Below the pieces are notes generated by a model. It searched no databases. It worked only from the letters and a program-made list of their open reading frames with translations, and had not been told where the DNA came from. From Candidatus Nitrosopumilus sp. (lineage in GTDB: Archaea > Thermoproteota > Nitrososphaeria > Nitrososphaerales > Nitrosopumilaceae): DNA of 64,000 nt. The translations under genes were made by a program, and so were the position numbers. Positions 52,944 through 61,025 of this stretch are shown in pieces (within the stretch, counting starts at the first letter, position 1; every line of letters starts with the position of its first letter). The DNA lies in contig JAOTTS010000002.1 in NCBI GenBank assembly GCA_029864335.1, forward strand, positions 1 to 64,000, written 5' to 3'.

Positions 52944-53180
52944 TCATAGGATTTCATATTTTCTTCCTAACATGAATGCGTGATAAACTGCCTCTTCTCT
53001 TGCTTTTTGCGTCTTTTTCCTTGTAAATTCATACCCAAATTCTGCTGCAAAGTCTTTCTGATTGATTTTTTGTCCTACCTTTAACATGGATAGACATGTT
53101 GCATATTGCGGACTAACTTTTACATCATAGTCTTTTTGTGAGTTGAATTTTTTTAGAACCTTGTAGAATTGTTTTACCAT
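52944..53180 (-). CDS. Hypothetical protein, 78 aa
   Basis: A small basic, mostly helical protein (FYKVLKKFNSQKDYDVKV; FGYEFTRKKTQKAREEAVYHAFMLGR). The pattern QKDFAAEFGYEFTRKKTQKA resembles a helix-turn-helix but is too short to prove it. It lies 43 bp downstream of FEN-1 on the same strand. Family unknown. Confidence 0.55.
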   Translation of the reverse strand: MVKQFYKVLKKFNSQKDYDVKVSPQYATCLSMLKVGQKINQKDFAAEFGYEFTRKKTQKAREEAVYHAFMLGRKYEIL

Positions 53181-53223
53181 GAAAATTAGTCATATCTTGA
53201 AGTATAAAAGATGAATTTATTAG

Positions 53224-54246
53224 CTAAAACCACTGGTCTAAATTCTGACTCTTTTTCTCTAATGCCTTTTTCAATCTGTTTAATGTAGATTGAACTCTGT
53301 CTTCTGAGAAACTTCTTTCTTTTACCAAATAGTTTGTCATTCCTTCATAATCTACTTCGTTAAAAACAATCTCATCGACATCTGCAACTTCTGGATTCTG
53401 AAAAATTTTCCGAATCTGTTGAAAATCAATTTCTTGAAGTTGTTCTTGAATTTGTGGAATGTCTTCCAATCTTGAATATTGTTTTATCATTTTTAATGCA
53501 GTTTTTGGACCAATTCTGTCAAAACCATTTGGATTAAAATCAGTTCCAATTAAAATACCGACATCAATTAATTGCTCCCTGGTCAATCCTAATGCTTTTA
53601 ATGTTTTTTGTGTTTCAATTATTTCTGGTACTATGTCGATGTAGGTATTTCTGTTAGGTATTTTTCTTCTTCCACTGTTTGTGAAATTTCTTATTAATCT
53701 TTTGGCTCCACATAAAATGGAATCAAAATCTTGACTTGCAGAAGCATAAGCTTGTCCTGTATTTGTGAGATGTGCAGCTGTTGCTTCTCCTTCTGATGGT
53801 GCATCAATATATGGAATTCCAAAATATGTTAGAATTTGTTTTGATTCTTTTACCATTCCATCTTTCATACTTGTTGTCTGCTGAGCATATTTTCTTGCAT
53901 CTTCCATATTTCCTGCAGCTACTGCTTTTTCATATTTTACAGTTGCATCCTTTTTGATCTGTTTTCTACGCTCAATTTCAGCTGTCTTTAGCGATGGCGG
54001 TTTTCCATCAAACACGTAAACCGGTTTTATTCCCAATGAGAGAAAGTTGACATTTCTGTAAAGTAGTCCACTTAGATGACTTGTGATTCTTCCCTCAGAA
54101 TCTGATAGTTGCAGGCCATCTGGGCCTCTAATACTTGCTAGAAATTGATAGATTGCATTGTATGCATCAATTGCAATTACCTTTGTCGAAAATGCCTCCA
54201 GAGCTGTCTTTTCTCTTACTACCAAATCTTTTAGGTTTAGACCCAT
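53224..54246 (-). CDS. fen: Flap endonuclease 1
   Basis: 340 residues. The N-terminal [18 protein letters not shown], the acidic cluster [13 protein letters not shown] and [15 protein letters not shown], and the H3TH region ([21 protein letters not shown]) are as in archaeal FEN-1. The C-terminal SQNLDQWF is a PCNA-interacting-like motif, with Ser where Gln is usual. It removes 5' flaps in replication and repair. Confidence 0.95.
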   Translation of the reverse strand: MGLNLKDLVVREKTALEAFSTKVIAIDAYNAIYQFLASIRGPDGLQLSDSEGRITSHLSGLLYRNVNFLSLGIKPVYVFDGKPPSLKTAEIERRKQIKKDATVKYEKAVAAGNMEDARKYAQQTTSMKDGMVKESKQILTYFGIPYIDAPSEGEATAAHLTNTGQAYASASQDFDSILCGAKRLIRNFTNSGRRKIPNRNTYIDIVPEIIETQKTLKALGLTREQLIDVGILIGTDFNPNGFDRIGPKTALKMIKQYSRLEDIPQIQEQLQEIDFQQIRKIFQNPEVADVDEIVFNEVDYEGMTNYLVKERSFSEDRVQSTLNRLKKALEKKSQNLDQWF

Positions 54247-54380
54247 AGAGATTTCTTGTAATTTTGTTCTATTTTGTGTTTATGCTTCAGTTATTATAGT
54301 TATTTTGGAAATTTTATTTCTATTATTACAAAATTATTTTAAAATCGATTTTAATATGTCTATGATTTGTAACAAATACT

Positions 54381-54650
54381 ATGGTAAAACCATCATTATC
54401 TTCCCATCTAGAGGATAAAATTTTTGAAATAAAATTTGATTCTGGTGACAACATATCTAAAATTATTTCATATTTTCCTTTATCTGCATCTGAAATACAA
54501 GAAATTCTTTCATTTTTACATATTAAATCATTTAACGGGTTTAGCTCAATTTTTGCAGATAAAATAACTACCAATGAATGGGAAAATACCAAAGAACAAA
54601 TCAAAAAGAAATTCAAGGATGAATTATTTGATATTGACGATATGTCTTAG
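54381..54650 (+). CDS. Hypothetical protein, 89 aa
   Basis: ATG 54381 to TAG 54650; TTTTAATA at 54349-54356 is placed for leaderless initiation. Acidic, mainly helical (ISKIISYFPLSASEIQEILSFL). An antisense open frame overlaps but has no such promoter. No family recognised. Confidence 0.55.
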   Translation: MVKPSLSSHLEDKIFEIKFDSGDNISKIISYFPLSASEIQEILSFLHIKSFNGFSSIFADKITTNEWENTKEQIKKKFKDELFDIDDMS

Positions 54651-54696
54651 TTTTGTACTGATTTGCTTTATTATGGAGAAAATTTCACAATAGATG

Positions 54697-54778
54697 CCGG
54701 GATAGCCAAGTGGTACGGCGACCGTCTCGAAAACGGTTACGCGCAAGCGTGCAGGGGTTCGAATCCCTTTCCCGGCGT
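54697..54778 (+). tRNA. trnS: tRNA-Ser (anticodon CGA)
   Basis: The 7-bp acceptor GCCGGGA pairs with TCCCGGC (54771-54777), with G as discriminator. D stem GCC/GGC, anticodon stem ACCGT/ACGGT with loop CTCGAAA (anticodon 54729-54731), a long variable arm ACGC-GCAA-GCGT and T arm with TTCGAAT give a class II tRNA. No CCA is encoded and no intron is present. Confidence 0.95.
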
Positions 54779-54864
54779 AACATCAATGGTTAAACGCCCT
54801 AACCTCCTAGGAGATGCCCTGTGAGTCAAAAGAGTAGAAATGAGGCACCAGTTGATGATTACTA

Positions 54865-55381
54865 TTGTTGGTGACTCTTGCAACTCTACACATTCAAGAT
54901 TCTTTTACATGTTCCTGTTCATCGTATCCTGACTTTCTAACGACTAGGATGGAATCTGATGGAGCATTTCAAGGAACAGTCAAAGACATTCTAACTGATG
55001 ATGGTCCACGAAAAATTACTTTTGATATTTATCAGGTACAAAAAGGAAATTATCCGTATGGCAATTACACTCTTGTGGATTCAAGCATACTCCATCATGG
55101 CAAAGACATGATCCAAATGAACACTTGTAGTGTCGACTACAAAATAGGGGGAAACGTATCAGGTCTTTACGTACGGTGGAGGCCGAATAATGGGTGAGAC
55201 CGATATATGTAGCACAAAACAAATTTCAGGCCTTGATGAAGGGTCACATGAGGATGGTGAGATAGAGTATTACAGACAAGATTACAATTTCTTTATTCAA
55301 TACAGCCTTTTCTCATCAATCATACCTGTATCCATCACAGCAATAATTGTGGAAATTATTATTTGGAGAAAGAGAAAATGA
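54865..55381 (+). pseudogene. TIMP/netrin-like secreted protein, frameshifted
   Basis: The first part (54865-55197) has a hydrophobic start, CSCSSYP and GAFQGTVKDIL, and ends after CSVDYKIGG in wrong frame. The next frame (to 55381) supplies the missing YQVFTYGGG and CSTKQISG, a single C-terminal transmembrane helix and RKRK. Deleting one G of the GGGGG at 55147-55151 joins them. The CxC, F-x-G-T-V and C-S-T-K pattern resembles TIMP/NTR-like domains. The N-terminus also lacks a good start: the nearest ATG is in another frame. Damage or sequence error; see findings. Confidence 0.6.
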
Positions 55382-55719
55382 AAACTAAATCCAATATTCT
55401 TTTAGTTATAGGGCTTATATTTTTTGGCTCTTATGCAACAATAATATCATATGCACAAGGACCAGATGATATTCTAAACATTGCCATGATCTTGTATTTT
55501 CCAAGCATAGTAAAGCAACTCATAGCTAATGAGGGCAATGGAATAATCTGTGTTGATGCTTGTGGTCAATGTTCTGTGTGGGGTTACAACTATGTTCTAG
55601 TTGAAGATCAATGCAAAATTCCTGACAACGTAAGAGATTGTTATTATATTGATCCTCCCATGGAGTGGGAGTTTGTGGATGGCAAATGTATTCCAACTGA
55701 AAAGTATCGTGAAAAATAA
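55378..55719 (+). CDS. Secreted Cys-containing protein, 113 aa
   Basis: 113 residues from ATG 55378, which overlaps the stop of the previous gene. A signal peptide (MKTKSNILLVIGLIFFGSYATIISYAQ) precedes a domain with six Cys (CVDACGQC, then C-x9-C and a last C), typical of disulfide-rich exported proteins. Family unknown. Part of a run of exported and membrane proteins. Confidence 0.65.
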   Translation: MKTKSNILLVIGLIFFGSYATIISYAQGPDDILNIAMILYFPSIVKQLIANEGNGIICVDACGQCSVWGYNYVLVEDQCKIPDNVRDCYYIDPPMEWEFVDGKCIPTEKYREK

Positions 55720-55734
55720 GGTTAGATAGATAAG

Positions 55735-56115
55735 ATGGTTCAACCGCAATATCAAAGCTACTGGCAATCAATATTTGAATTGAATTCCATTTTCATGTTT
55801 ATTCCAATGATGTTGGGAATTGTTGACATATCTTTGTTAATTGCACATCTAATTCTCAAGAAAAAGAAAAAACCTAGCAGACCCTATATTATGCTGATCA
55901 TCACTGGATTTCTTTTGTACTTTGGAATTCCTAATGCATTTCAAGGATTGCTTCTAATCTTCATAATTATCTTCTCTCCACATTTGCAAACTCTGGAAAT
56001 GATAATTGGAATGATGTCTTTTCCAATAATTGGATTTATGTTTACAATTACAGGAGTATCATTGATAACAAAGCCCAGTTCTGTTAGGCAATTATACAGG
56101 AAATATCTTGACTAG
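55735..56115 (+). CDS. Four-helix membrane protein, 126 aa
   Basis: Three to four hydrophobic segments (FMFIPMMLGIVDISLLIAHLI, YIMLIITGFLLYFGI, LLLIFIIIFSPHL, FMFTITGVSLIT), with Lys-rich loops. No signature. It follows the secreted gene by 15 bp. Confidence 0.6.
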   Translation: MVQPQYQSYWQSIFELNSIFMFIPMMLGIVDISLLIAHLILKKKKKPSRPYIMLIITGFLLYFGIPNAFQGLLLIFIIIFSPHLQTLEMIIGMMSFPIIGFMFTITGVSLITKPSSVRQLYRKYLD

Positions 56116-56118
56116 AAA

Positions 56119-56394
56119 ATGAAAACTAGACTTTTGATTCCAGTATTTGTAATATCTTTTTTGTTTTCAACTAGCATAACATTTGGTGAATCCTCTGATG
56201 AAAATCAATATTTTTTTAAAGTAGGTGATTTGTTTTATTGGCAGAATTTACAGACGGGTGAAACAATATCTGCTTCAGGAACGTTTACTTCTATCTTTGT
56301 GAGTAGTCTCGGCCCAATTCTTATTGTATTGTTTATTGTATTTTATGCAATCAAAAAAAGAATTCCAAAGAAAAATGCAAGTGAGGCAAGATAA
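56119..56394 (+). CDS. Exported protein with C-terminal membrane anchor, 91 aa
   Basis: Signal peptide (LLIPVFVISFLFSTSITFG) and a C-terminal helix (ILIVLFIVFYAI) with a basic KKRIPKK tail frame a short external region. It starts 3 bp after the previous stop, so it is part of the same operon. Confidence 0.6.
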   Translation: MKTRLLIPVFVISFLFSTSITFGESSDENQYFFKVGDLFYWQNLQTGETISASGTFTSIFVSSLGPILIVLFIVFYAIKKRIPKKNASEAR

Positions 56395-56441
56395 TGGATT
56401 ATCCAACAATAATTTTTGCGACAGTATGGGGATTAGAGTGA

Positions 56442-56669
56442 ATGAACAGAGAAACATATGGTAAAAGATGTAATTGCAATCACTATGAAAGTGAACATAC
56501 TTTACAAAAACATGATTTTTCTGAACCAAGAGTAATACCGGAAATGGGAATACTTTTTACTCATCCACCAGGGATGATCAAAGAACCTGTACGTTCTGGT
56601 TGTAAAATATGTGATTGCAAAAATTTGATTCAAAAAAGAGGGATGGAGATTCTAAGGCATGACAACTGA
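56442..56669 (+). CDS. Cys/His-rich small protein, 75 aa
   Basis: Zinc-type residues: CNCNHYESEH near the start and CKICDCKN later, with His between. The product is polar with no membrane segment. The stop overlaps the next, frameshifted gene by 11 bases. Confidence 0.6.
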   Translation: MNRETYGKRCNCNHYESEHTLQKHDFSEPRVIPEMGILFTHPPGMIKEPVRSGCKICDCKNLIQKRGMEILRHDN

Positions 56670-56800
56670 AAACTGTGATCATTTTTCAACAAACTCAACA
56701 CTACAAATTCTGTGGATATCTGCAATGTGAATATTGTTGGAAGGCACATAAAGAACAACACATAGCAAATGGAGATAAAGAGATGGATTTTGACAGTTAA
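56659..56800 (+). pseudogene. Frameshifted zinc-type mini-protein
   Basis: From ATG 56659 the frame reads MTTENCDHF and then goes astray. In the next frame QQTQHYKFCGYLQCEYCWKAH continues to TAA 56798-56800. Removing one T from the TTTTT near 56682 restores one open frame of about 46 residues with four Cys. Intact otherwise. Confidence 0.5.
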
Positions 56801-57001
56801 AGTTCTCTTTTCATTAAATTAATTCCACGTATCTATGTGGTCTCTTCTTTTGATTAAATTCAACAGCCAAATTTCTTAAGAAATGAATGTGAACAAGAGC
56901 AGATGTAGTGAGTAAAAATAGGTTGGTAGTTGGTTTCTTGTGCCTATAACTAATACAAATTTGTAATAAAGGCTAAATGCTACGAACCATGATTTGAGCT
57001 A

Positions 57002-57730
57002 ATGAATGGAAAAATCAAGTTTATGATTCCAGCATTTGCAGCAGTTTTTGCTCTGATGTTTGTGTTTGCAACTCCAAATGTGATGGCAGAAGGTGGAGAT
57101 TATTCAAAATGGGGTGGTGCAGATCATCATAAGCACATGAAAATTCAGCTTGGTGAATTATCAGGTTCTGAATCAGTAACTAGAGAAACAATTCATGATA
57201 AAAAAGATGAAGTGATTTCTTTGTCTATTGCAACTAGCAACTATCCTGACGCAAAGAAAGCTAGTCTAGGAATTGCAGTAAATGATGTAGGTGAAAAGTT
57301 CCTTATTTGGAAAGTTGTTACCATGACAAAAACTGATGATGGAGCAAAGTCTGCAACTATCCATGTCGTAGATGCTCTAAAAGGATATGAAATTACAAGC
57401 ATTGAGAAATCGTTTGATCGCTCTTCAATGGATGGTAAATGGTCTAATCATGGCATGAAGGACAAATTTGCAGAATTATCTTCAGAAGAACGTGAAGCAA
57501 AATTTACACAGTTTAAGGAAATGAAACAAGCATTTTCTTCAATTTCTGATGAAGACAGAGAATTAATCAAGACTCACTTTAAGGAAATGAAACAAGAATA
57601 TGTAAATCTATCGGATGAAGAAAAAGACGCAAAACATACTGAATTCAAATCTCAAATGGAAGAATTTTCAGTACTATCATTAGATGAGAAAATTGCACAT
57701 TTGCAAGAATTTGCAAACTCACTAAAATAA
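57002..57730 (+). CDS. Secreted PepSY-like protein with helical repeats
   Basis: 242 residues with a signal peptide (residues 1-29, FAAVFALMFVFATPNVMA). Then a His-rich stretch (DHHKHMK) and a PepSY-like segment (SNYPDAKKASLGIAVNDVGEKFLIWKV). The C-terminal 90 residues form an acidic helical region with repeated FKEMKQ and LSxEEREAK/LSDEEKDAK units. The role is unknown; a periplasmic or envelope binding protein is plausible. Confidence 0.65.
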   Translation: MNGKIKFMIPAFAAVFALMFVFATPNVMAEGGDYSKWGGADHHKHMKIQLGELSGSESVTRETIHDKKDEVISLSIATSNYPDAKKASLGIAVNDVGEKFLIWKVVTMTKTDDGAKSATIHVVDALKGYEITSIEKSFDRSSMDGKWSNHGMKDKFAELSSEEREAKFTQFKEMKQAFSSISDEDRELIKTHFKEMKQEYVNLSDEEKDAKHTEFKSQMEEFSVLSLDEKIAHLQEFANSLK

Positions 57731-57898
57731 AACCTGGATTAACATCCATTTTTTCCATATTTTATATTCAAAACATATTTTTCAAAATCAGAATTTGCTG
57801 TGTTTGAAGTTCTGTTTTTACACTTTGCGTTATTATTCCAGCATTACAGTTGAGTCATCATGTGAACTGTTCATTTCATTGTCTTGACCATTTTACAA

Positions 57899-58012
57899 TC
57901 AGATAAACTGAAGTATAGTCAAGCCAATTGATGCAATTATGTTAAGAATCATATATGTTCCGGTGTCGTATTTTCTATAGTAAACAAAATTATTGTTTCG
58001 TATTGAGTTCAA
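57899..58012 (-). CDS. Single-helix mini-protein, 37 aa (tentative)
   Basis: TTG at 58012-58010 to TGA at 57901-57899. A polar start (NSIRNNNFVYYRKYD) is followed by one hydrophobic helix (YMILNIIASIGLTILQFI). The layout resembles the mini-protein at 3320. Promoter evidence is weak. Confidence 0.35.
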   Translation of the reverse strand: MNSIRNNNFVYYRKYDTGTYMILNIIASIGLTILQFI

Positions 58013-58045
58013 AATGTTTAAAGTTAATTGATTAAACAAGCAATC

Positions 58046-58231
58046 ATGACTAATGAGACTGAATCAAAAATTCGAGAATCTGGAATTTCAACTGCTAAAA
58101 TAATATCTCATTTTAGAGAAAAATGTAAAGTATGTGGCCATCATAGAATTATGCATAATGAACTGGGAGTATGTGAAGGTGTTATGAATAAACCCTGTAC
58201 TTCTGGCTGTGATGGTTTTAATCCCGAATAA
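58046..58231 (+). CDS. Zinc-type Cys/His mini-protein, 61 aa
   Basis: 61 residues from ATG 58046; TTTAAA at 58017-58022 supports this leaderless start. The C-terminal half has CKVCGHHRIMHNELGVC and C-x4-C-type residues (CTSGC). It is one of several small metal-binding-type proteins in the window. Confidence 0.6.
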   Translation: MTNETESKIRESGISTAKIISHFREKCKVCGHHRIMHNELGVCEGVMNKPCTSGCDGFNPE

Positions 58232-58265
58232 TTAATTCTATACAACAAATTATGATTTCTAATTC

Positions 58266-58273
58266 TTTAATAA
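58266..58273 (+). promoter_or_regulatory. TATA-like box, nitroreductase gene
   Basis: TTTAATAA starts 29 nt before GTG 58295, supporting a leaderless GTG start. Confidence 0.5.
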
Positions 58274-58294
58274 CGTATTTTTTGTAAACTGTAT

Positions 58295-58942
58295 GTGGAT
58301 TCAGAAAAAAAAGAAGAGAAGATTTATCCCCAAGGCTATGAGCCTGTAATAACTCCTGATATATCTAACGATAACACTAGAAATCAACTTCTAGATTTTA
58401 TCCTGCAATCTGGACCTTCTGAAGTCGTAGACACTGATTTGTTTGCCGTAATGGCAAAAAGGCGTTCAACAAGAAAATTCTCTGATAAACCAGTAGAAAC
58501 CACTAAAATAGATAAAATTATTGCAGCAGCAGATACTGCACCTACTGCAGGAAACTATCAGGGATTTGAAATATTCTATGTAAAAAGTCCTGAAAAGAAA
58601 AAACTTCTAGTTGGAGCATGTAATAATCAACCATATGTTGACGCTCCTGTGGTGTTGGTTTTTTGTAAAAATCCATCTAGAGTAAAATTTGATTTTCCAG
58701 AATACATACTTGCAAAATTTGCAATACAGGATGCAACACTTGCAGCAGGATATTCCCAGCTTGCATCCCAAGCATTAGGATTAAGCTCAATTTGGATTGG
58801 AATGTTTGATGAGCAAAAAGTGATGGAAGTAATTGGAACTGATCTTATTCCTTCATCTGTACTATGTATTGGATATCCAGAACAAACAAAATTCCCAAAA
58901 CCAAGAAGAAATCTCAAAGATTTGGTTCATGTAGTATGGTAG
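58295..58942 (+). CDS. Nitroreductase-family flavoprotein
   Basis: 215 residues from GTG 58295. The FMN-binding start AKRRSTRKFSDKPVETTKI, the AADTAPTAGNYQGFE segment and the C-terminal IGYPEQTKFPKPRR are typical of the NADPH/FMN nitroreductase superfamily. The substrate is unknown; family members reduce nitro compounds, quinones or flavins. A 40-residue N-terminal extension precedes the core. Confidence 0.9.
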   Translation: MDSEKKEEKIYPQGYEPVITPDISNDNTRNQLLDFILQSGPSEVVDTDLFAVMAKRRSTRKFSDKPVETTKIDKIIAAADTAPTAGNYQGFEIFYVKSPEKKKLLVGACNNQPYVDAPVVLVFCKNPSRVKFDFPEYILAKFAIQDATLAAGYSQLASQALGLSSIWIGMFDEQKVMEVIGTDLIPSSVLCIGYPEQTKFPKPRRNLKDLVHVVW

Positions 58943-58993
58943 ACTAGCCTAAACTTGTTCATCTTTAAATAATCCTAGAGAGATGTTTGATTC

Positions 58994-59227
58994 ATGACTG
59001 ATGCATATGTGATGCTAAATTGTGAATTGGGTTCAGAGGCAGAAATCATTGAACAATTAAAGCAACTTGAACAAGTGGTAGATGTCTTTGAAACAATAGG
59101 GACTCACGATATGTTGGTAAAATTACAAGCTGAGAATTTTGAAAAAATACGCGAGATTGTTTCCTGGAATATCCAAAAGATGAAAAATGTACGTTCTACT
59201 GCAACTTTGATAAAAAAAGATAATTAG
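58994..59227 (+). CDS. Stand-alone Lrp/AsnC ligand-binding (RAM) domain
   Basis: 77 residues. AYVMLNCELGSEAEIIEQLKQLEQVVDVFETIGTHDMLVKL is the betaalphabetabetaalphabeta RAM fold of Lrp/AsnC regulators, without a DNA-binding helix-turn-helix. Single-domain RAM proteins can modulate Lrp-type regulators by co-assembly. The gene is on its own, 51 bp after the nitroreductase. Confidence 0.9.
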   Translation: MTDAYVMLNCELGSEAEIIEQLKQLEQVVDVFETIGTHDMLVKLQAENFEKIREIVSWNIQKMKNVRSTATLIKKDN

Positions 59228-59278
59228 CAGTAATTAACATTTTGAAAATTTAATTAGGATTGGTCATAATGATTTTTT

Positions 59279-59455
59279 ATGGTCGATGAGAAAAACGAGA
59301 TTGAAAAACTCATTGATAATATGATATCCAGTGGGGATGAACTAGTTGATAATCTAAAGGCAGTCCTTCCTGATTCGTTGGCTGAATCAATGGTATTGTT
59401 TCACGAATCAAACGTTTCAAATCTAAAAAAAATCCGTGCATTTCTTAACAAATAG
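59279..59455 (+). CDS. Hypothetical helical protein, 58 aa
   Basis: ATG 59279 to TAG 59455. Acidic and helical (EIEKLIDNMISSGDELVDNLKAVLPDSLAESM). No motif. It lies 51 bp after the RAM-domain gene on the same strand. Confidence 0.5.
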   Translation: MVDEKNEIEKLIDNMISSGDELVDNLKAVLPDSLAESMVLFHESNVSNLKKIRAFLNK

Positions 59456-59520
59456 ATTAAAAGGAATGATTCCTATGATTTCTACTATATCTTTTTTAAT
59501 CATAAAATGAGATTCCCACT

Positions 59521-59898
59521 ATGACTAGATCCCGAAACATCACAATTACTGTAAAAAAGAAAACAGGTAAAGCATTTGATGCCATTTTGCAAGCTCCGCC
59601 AAAGATGATGCCTGATGCAAAAATTAACGCTGATGGATGGTGGTCATTTACCGGACCTCATGGAAAATCTAGACTAAAATTTAATGAAAACAAATCGCTT
59701 GGAATTTTAGATCATCAGTTTGTTGATGAGGAATCTTCTTGGGATGTCCCTATGAGGGTAGTATCTAATGGTGATTTTTCTGATGTGGTAATCACTCTTA
59801 ACAAACCCGATGAATTAACTGACAAACAATTTGATCAAAGAATGTCCGAAATTGGCGATATGGTAGTTTCTATGAAAAATATCATCGAATCATCATGA
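59521..59898 (+). CDS. SRPBCC-like (START-fold) protein
   Basis: 125 residues. TITVKKKTGKAFDAILQAPPKM, WWSFTGPHGKSRLKF and SSWDVPMRVV resemble the helix-grip strands of polyketide-cyclase-like SRPBCC proteins. These bind hydrophobic ligands. The catalytic role, if any, is unknown. Confidence 0.6.
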   Translation: MTRSRNITITVKKKTGKAFDAILQAPPKMMPDAKINADGWWSFTGPHGKSRLKFNENKSLGILDHQFVDEESSWDVPMRVVSNGDFSDVVITLNKPDELTDKQFDQRMSEIGDMVVSMKNIIESS

Positions 59899-60000
59899 TT
59901 CTTGGAGTTAAGAAAATTTTTAAAATTCATTCATAATTAGTCAAGTAGAAATCATTTCTTGCGGTTAAATGCAAATTTGGTAATATAATAGTGAGAAAAG

Positions 60001-60087
60001 ATGCCTTACGAAGAAGTTTATTTTCAAAGAATGGAATAGGATAATCCTGAAGATTATCCCAAACTAAAAACTAAAAAATCTGAATAA
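60001..60087 (+). pseudogene. Mini-gene with in-frame amber codon
   Basis: ATG 60001 reads MPYEEVYFQRME, then TAG at 60037-60039, then DNPEDYPKLKTKKSE to TAA at 60085-60087. A TGG to TAG change would restore 28 residues. It may be chance or a nonsense mutation. Confidence 0.25.
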
Positions 60088-60097
60088 TTTAATTTCA

Positions 60098-60433
60098 TTA
60101 ATCTTTATCAGAATCATCTGTTTGTGTTCCACTAGGACCTACCATATCTTCTGGTTTTACTTTGTTGTCCCAATCCCCTTTGACTCCTTTAACTAATGAA
60201 ATAATTCCTGCCCCAATTAGAGCAACAACTACTGCAAAGAATATAGTTTGATCAAATATTTTAAGTGAGCAATTGATCTCAACTGGTGGTTTATCCTCAA
60301 AATACTCATAACAAGTTCCAAATTCATTTGATTCAAAAGTAGCAGCCTGAAAATTATGTCCAAATACTCCTAAGACAAGAAATCCTGCAAAAACAAGCAC
60401 TATACCAATAATAATAAATCGCATATCGCTCAT
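60098..60433 (-). CDS. Two-helix membrane protein, 111 aa
   Basis: Helices at 6-28 (FIIIGIVLVFAGFLVLGVFG) and 65-83 (FFAVVVALIGAGIISLV) enclose a loop with two Cys (CYEYF and INCSLK). The acidic C-terminal tail is about 25 residues (GTQTDDSDKD). A disulfide loop outside the cell is possible. Confidence 0.6.
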   Translation of the reverse strand: MSDMRFIIIGIVLVFAGFLVLGVFGHNFQAATFESNEFGTCYEYFEDKPPVEINCSLKIFDQTIFFAVVVALIGAGIISLVKGVKGDWDNKVKPEDMVGPSGTQTDDSDKD

Positions 60434-60486
60434 ACTTTTTTTCCTGATTTATCATATTTACATTTTGACCTGAAAATTATCTAGTA

Positions 60487-60948
60487 CTATTTTTCAAGTA
60501 TTACTTTTAGATTTTCAAGTGATGCTTCGTAAAATGAACCCATAAACGCCAGAAATTCTAGGAATTGTTTTTCAGACATTTTTTTGCTGTTAAGATATGA
60601 TTGCCATGTTAATTCAACGAGTTTGTTGGATCTTTCTCTGATAGAAATTGTTGCAACATATGCTCTCAGTGGCAATCCCTCAGTTGCAATGTATGTGAAA
60701 TATTCTTTATCTTTCCATGCAACAACATGTTCTTCTATTCTATTTCTGTCTGCAAAAGTGATTAATCTGATTGCTCCCACCCCCCTTTTCTTTTTAGAAA
60801 GATAAACTGTCTTTTTTACATCAACTAACCATGTTGACAATCCTACCATATTGCTAATTTTTCTCCAAACCTTGTCCTTTGAAGCATTAACTTTGATTGT
60901 TTTTTTAACTGTACCAGTATGAAATGATTTCTTTGGATCTTTTACCAT
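60487..60948 (-). CDS. SRPBCC-family protein
   Basis: 153 residues from ATG 60948; a TTTAAAA box lies about 26 nt upstream, and a longer reading (to 61116) overlaps the divergent gene. KKTIKVNASKDKVWRKISNMVGLSTWLVDVKK and AFMGSFYEASLENLKVIL give the helix-grip pattern of SRPBCC proteins. A second such protein is at 59521. Ligand unknown. Confidence 0.75.
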   Translation of the reverse strand: MVKDPKKSFHTGTVKKTIKVNASKDKVWRKISNMVGLSTWLVDVKKTVYLSKKKRGVGAIRLITFADRNRIEEHVVAWKDKEYFTYIATEGLPLRAYVATISIRERSNKLVELTWQSYLNSKKMSEKQFLEFLAFMGSFYEASLENLKVILEK

Positions 60949-61025
60949 GTAATCTGATCTACCTAGGTGAATTTTAAATTTTAGTTGTACAACCATTTTT
61001 AATCCCCTGAGTCCAATATTATCAA

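Noticed and set aside
60001-60087. Pyrrolysine-type amber readthrough
   Set aside because: No evidence of a pyl operon in the window and only short ORFs carry the TAG codons; simple nonsense is more likely.
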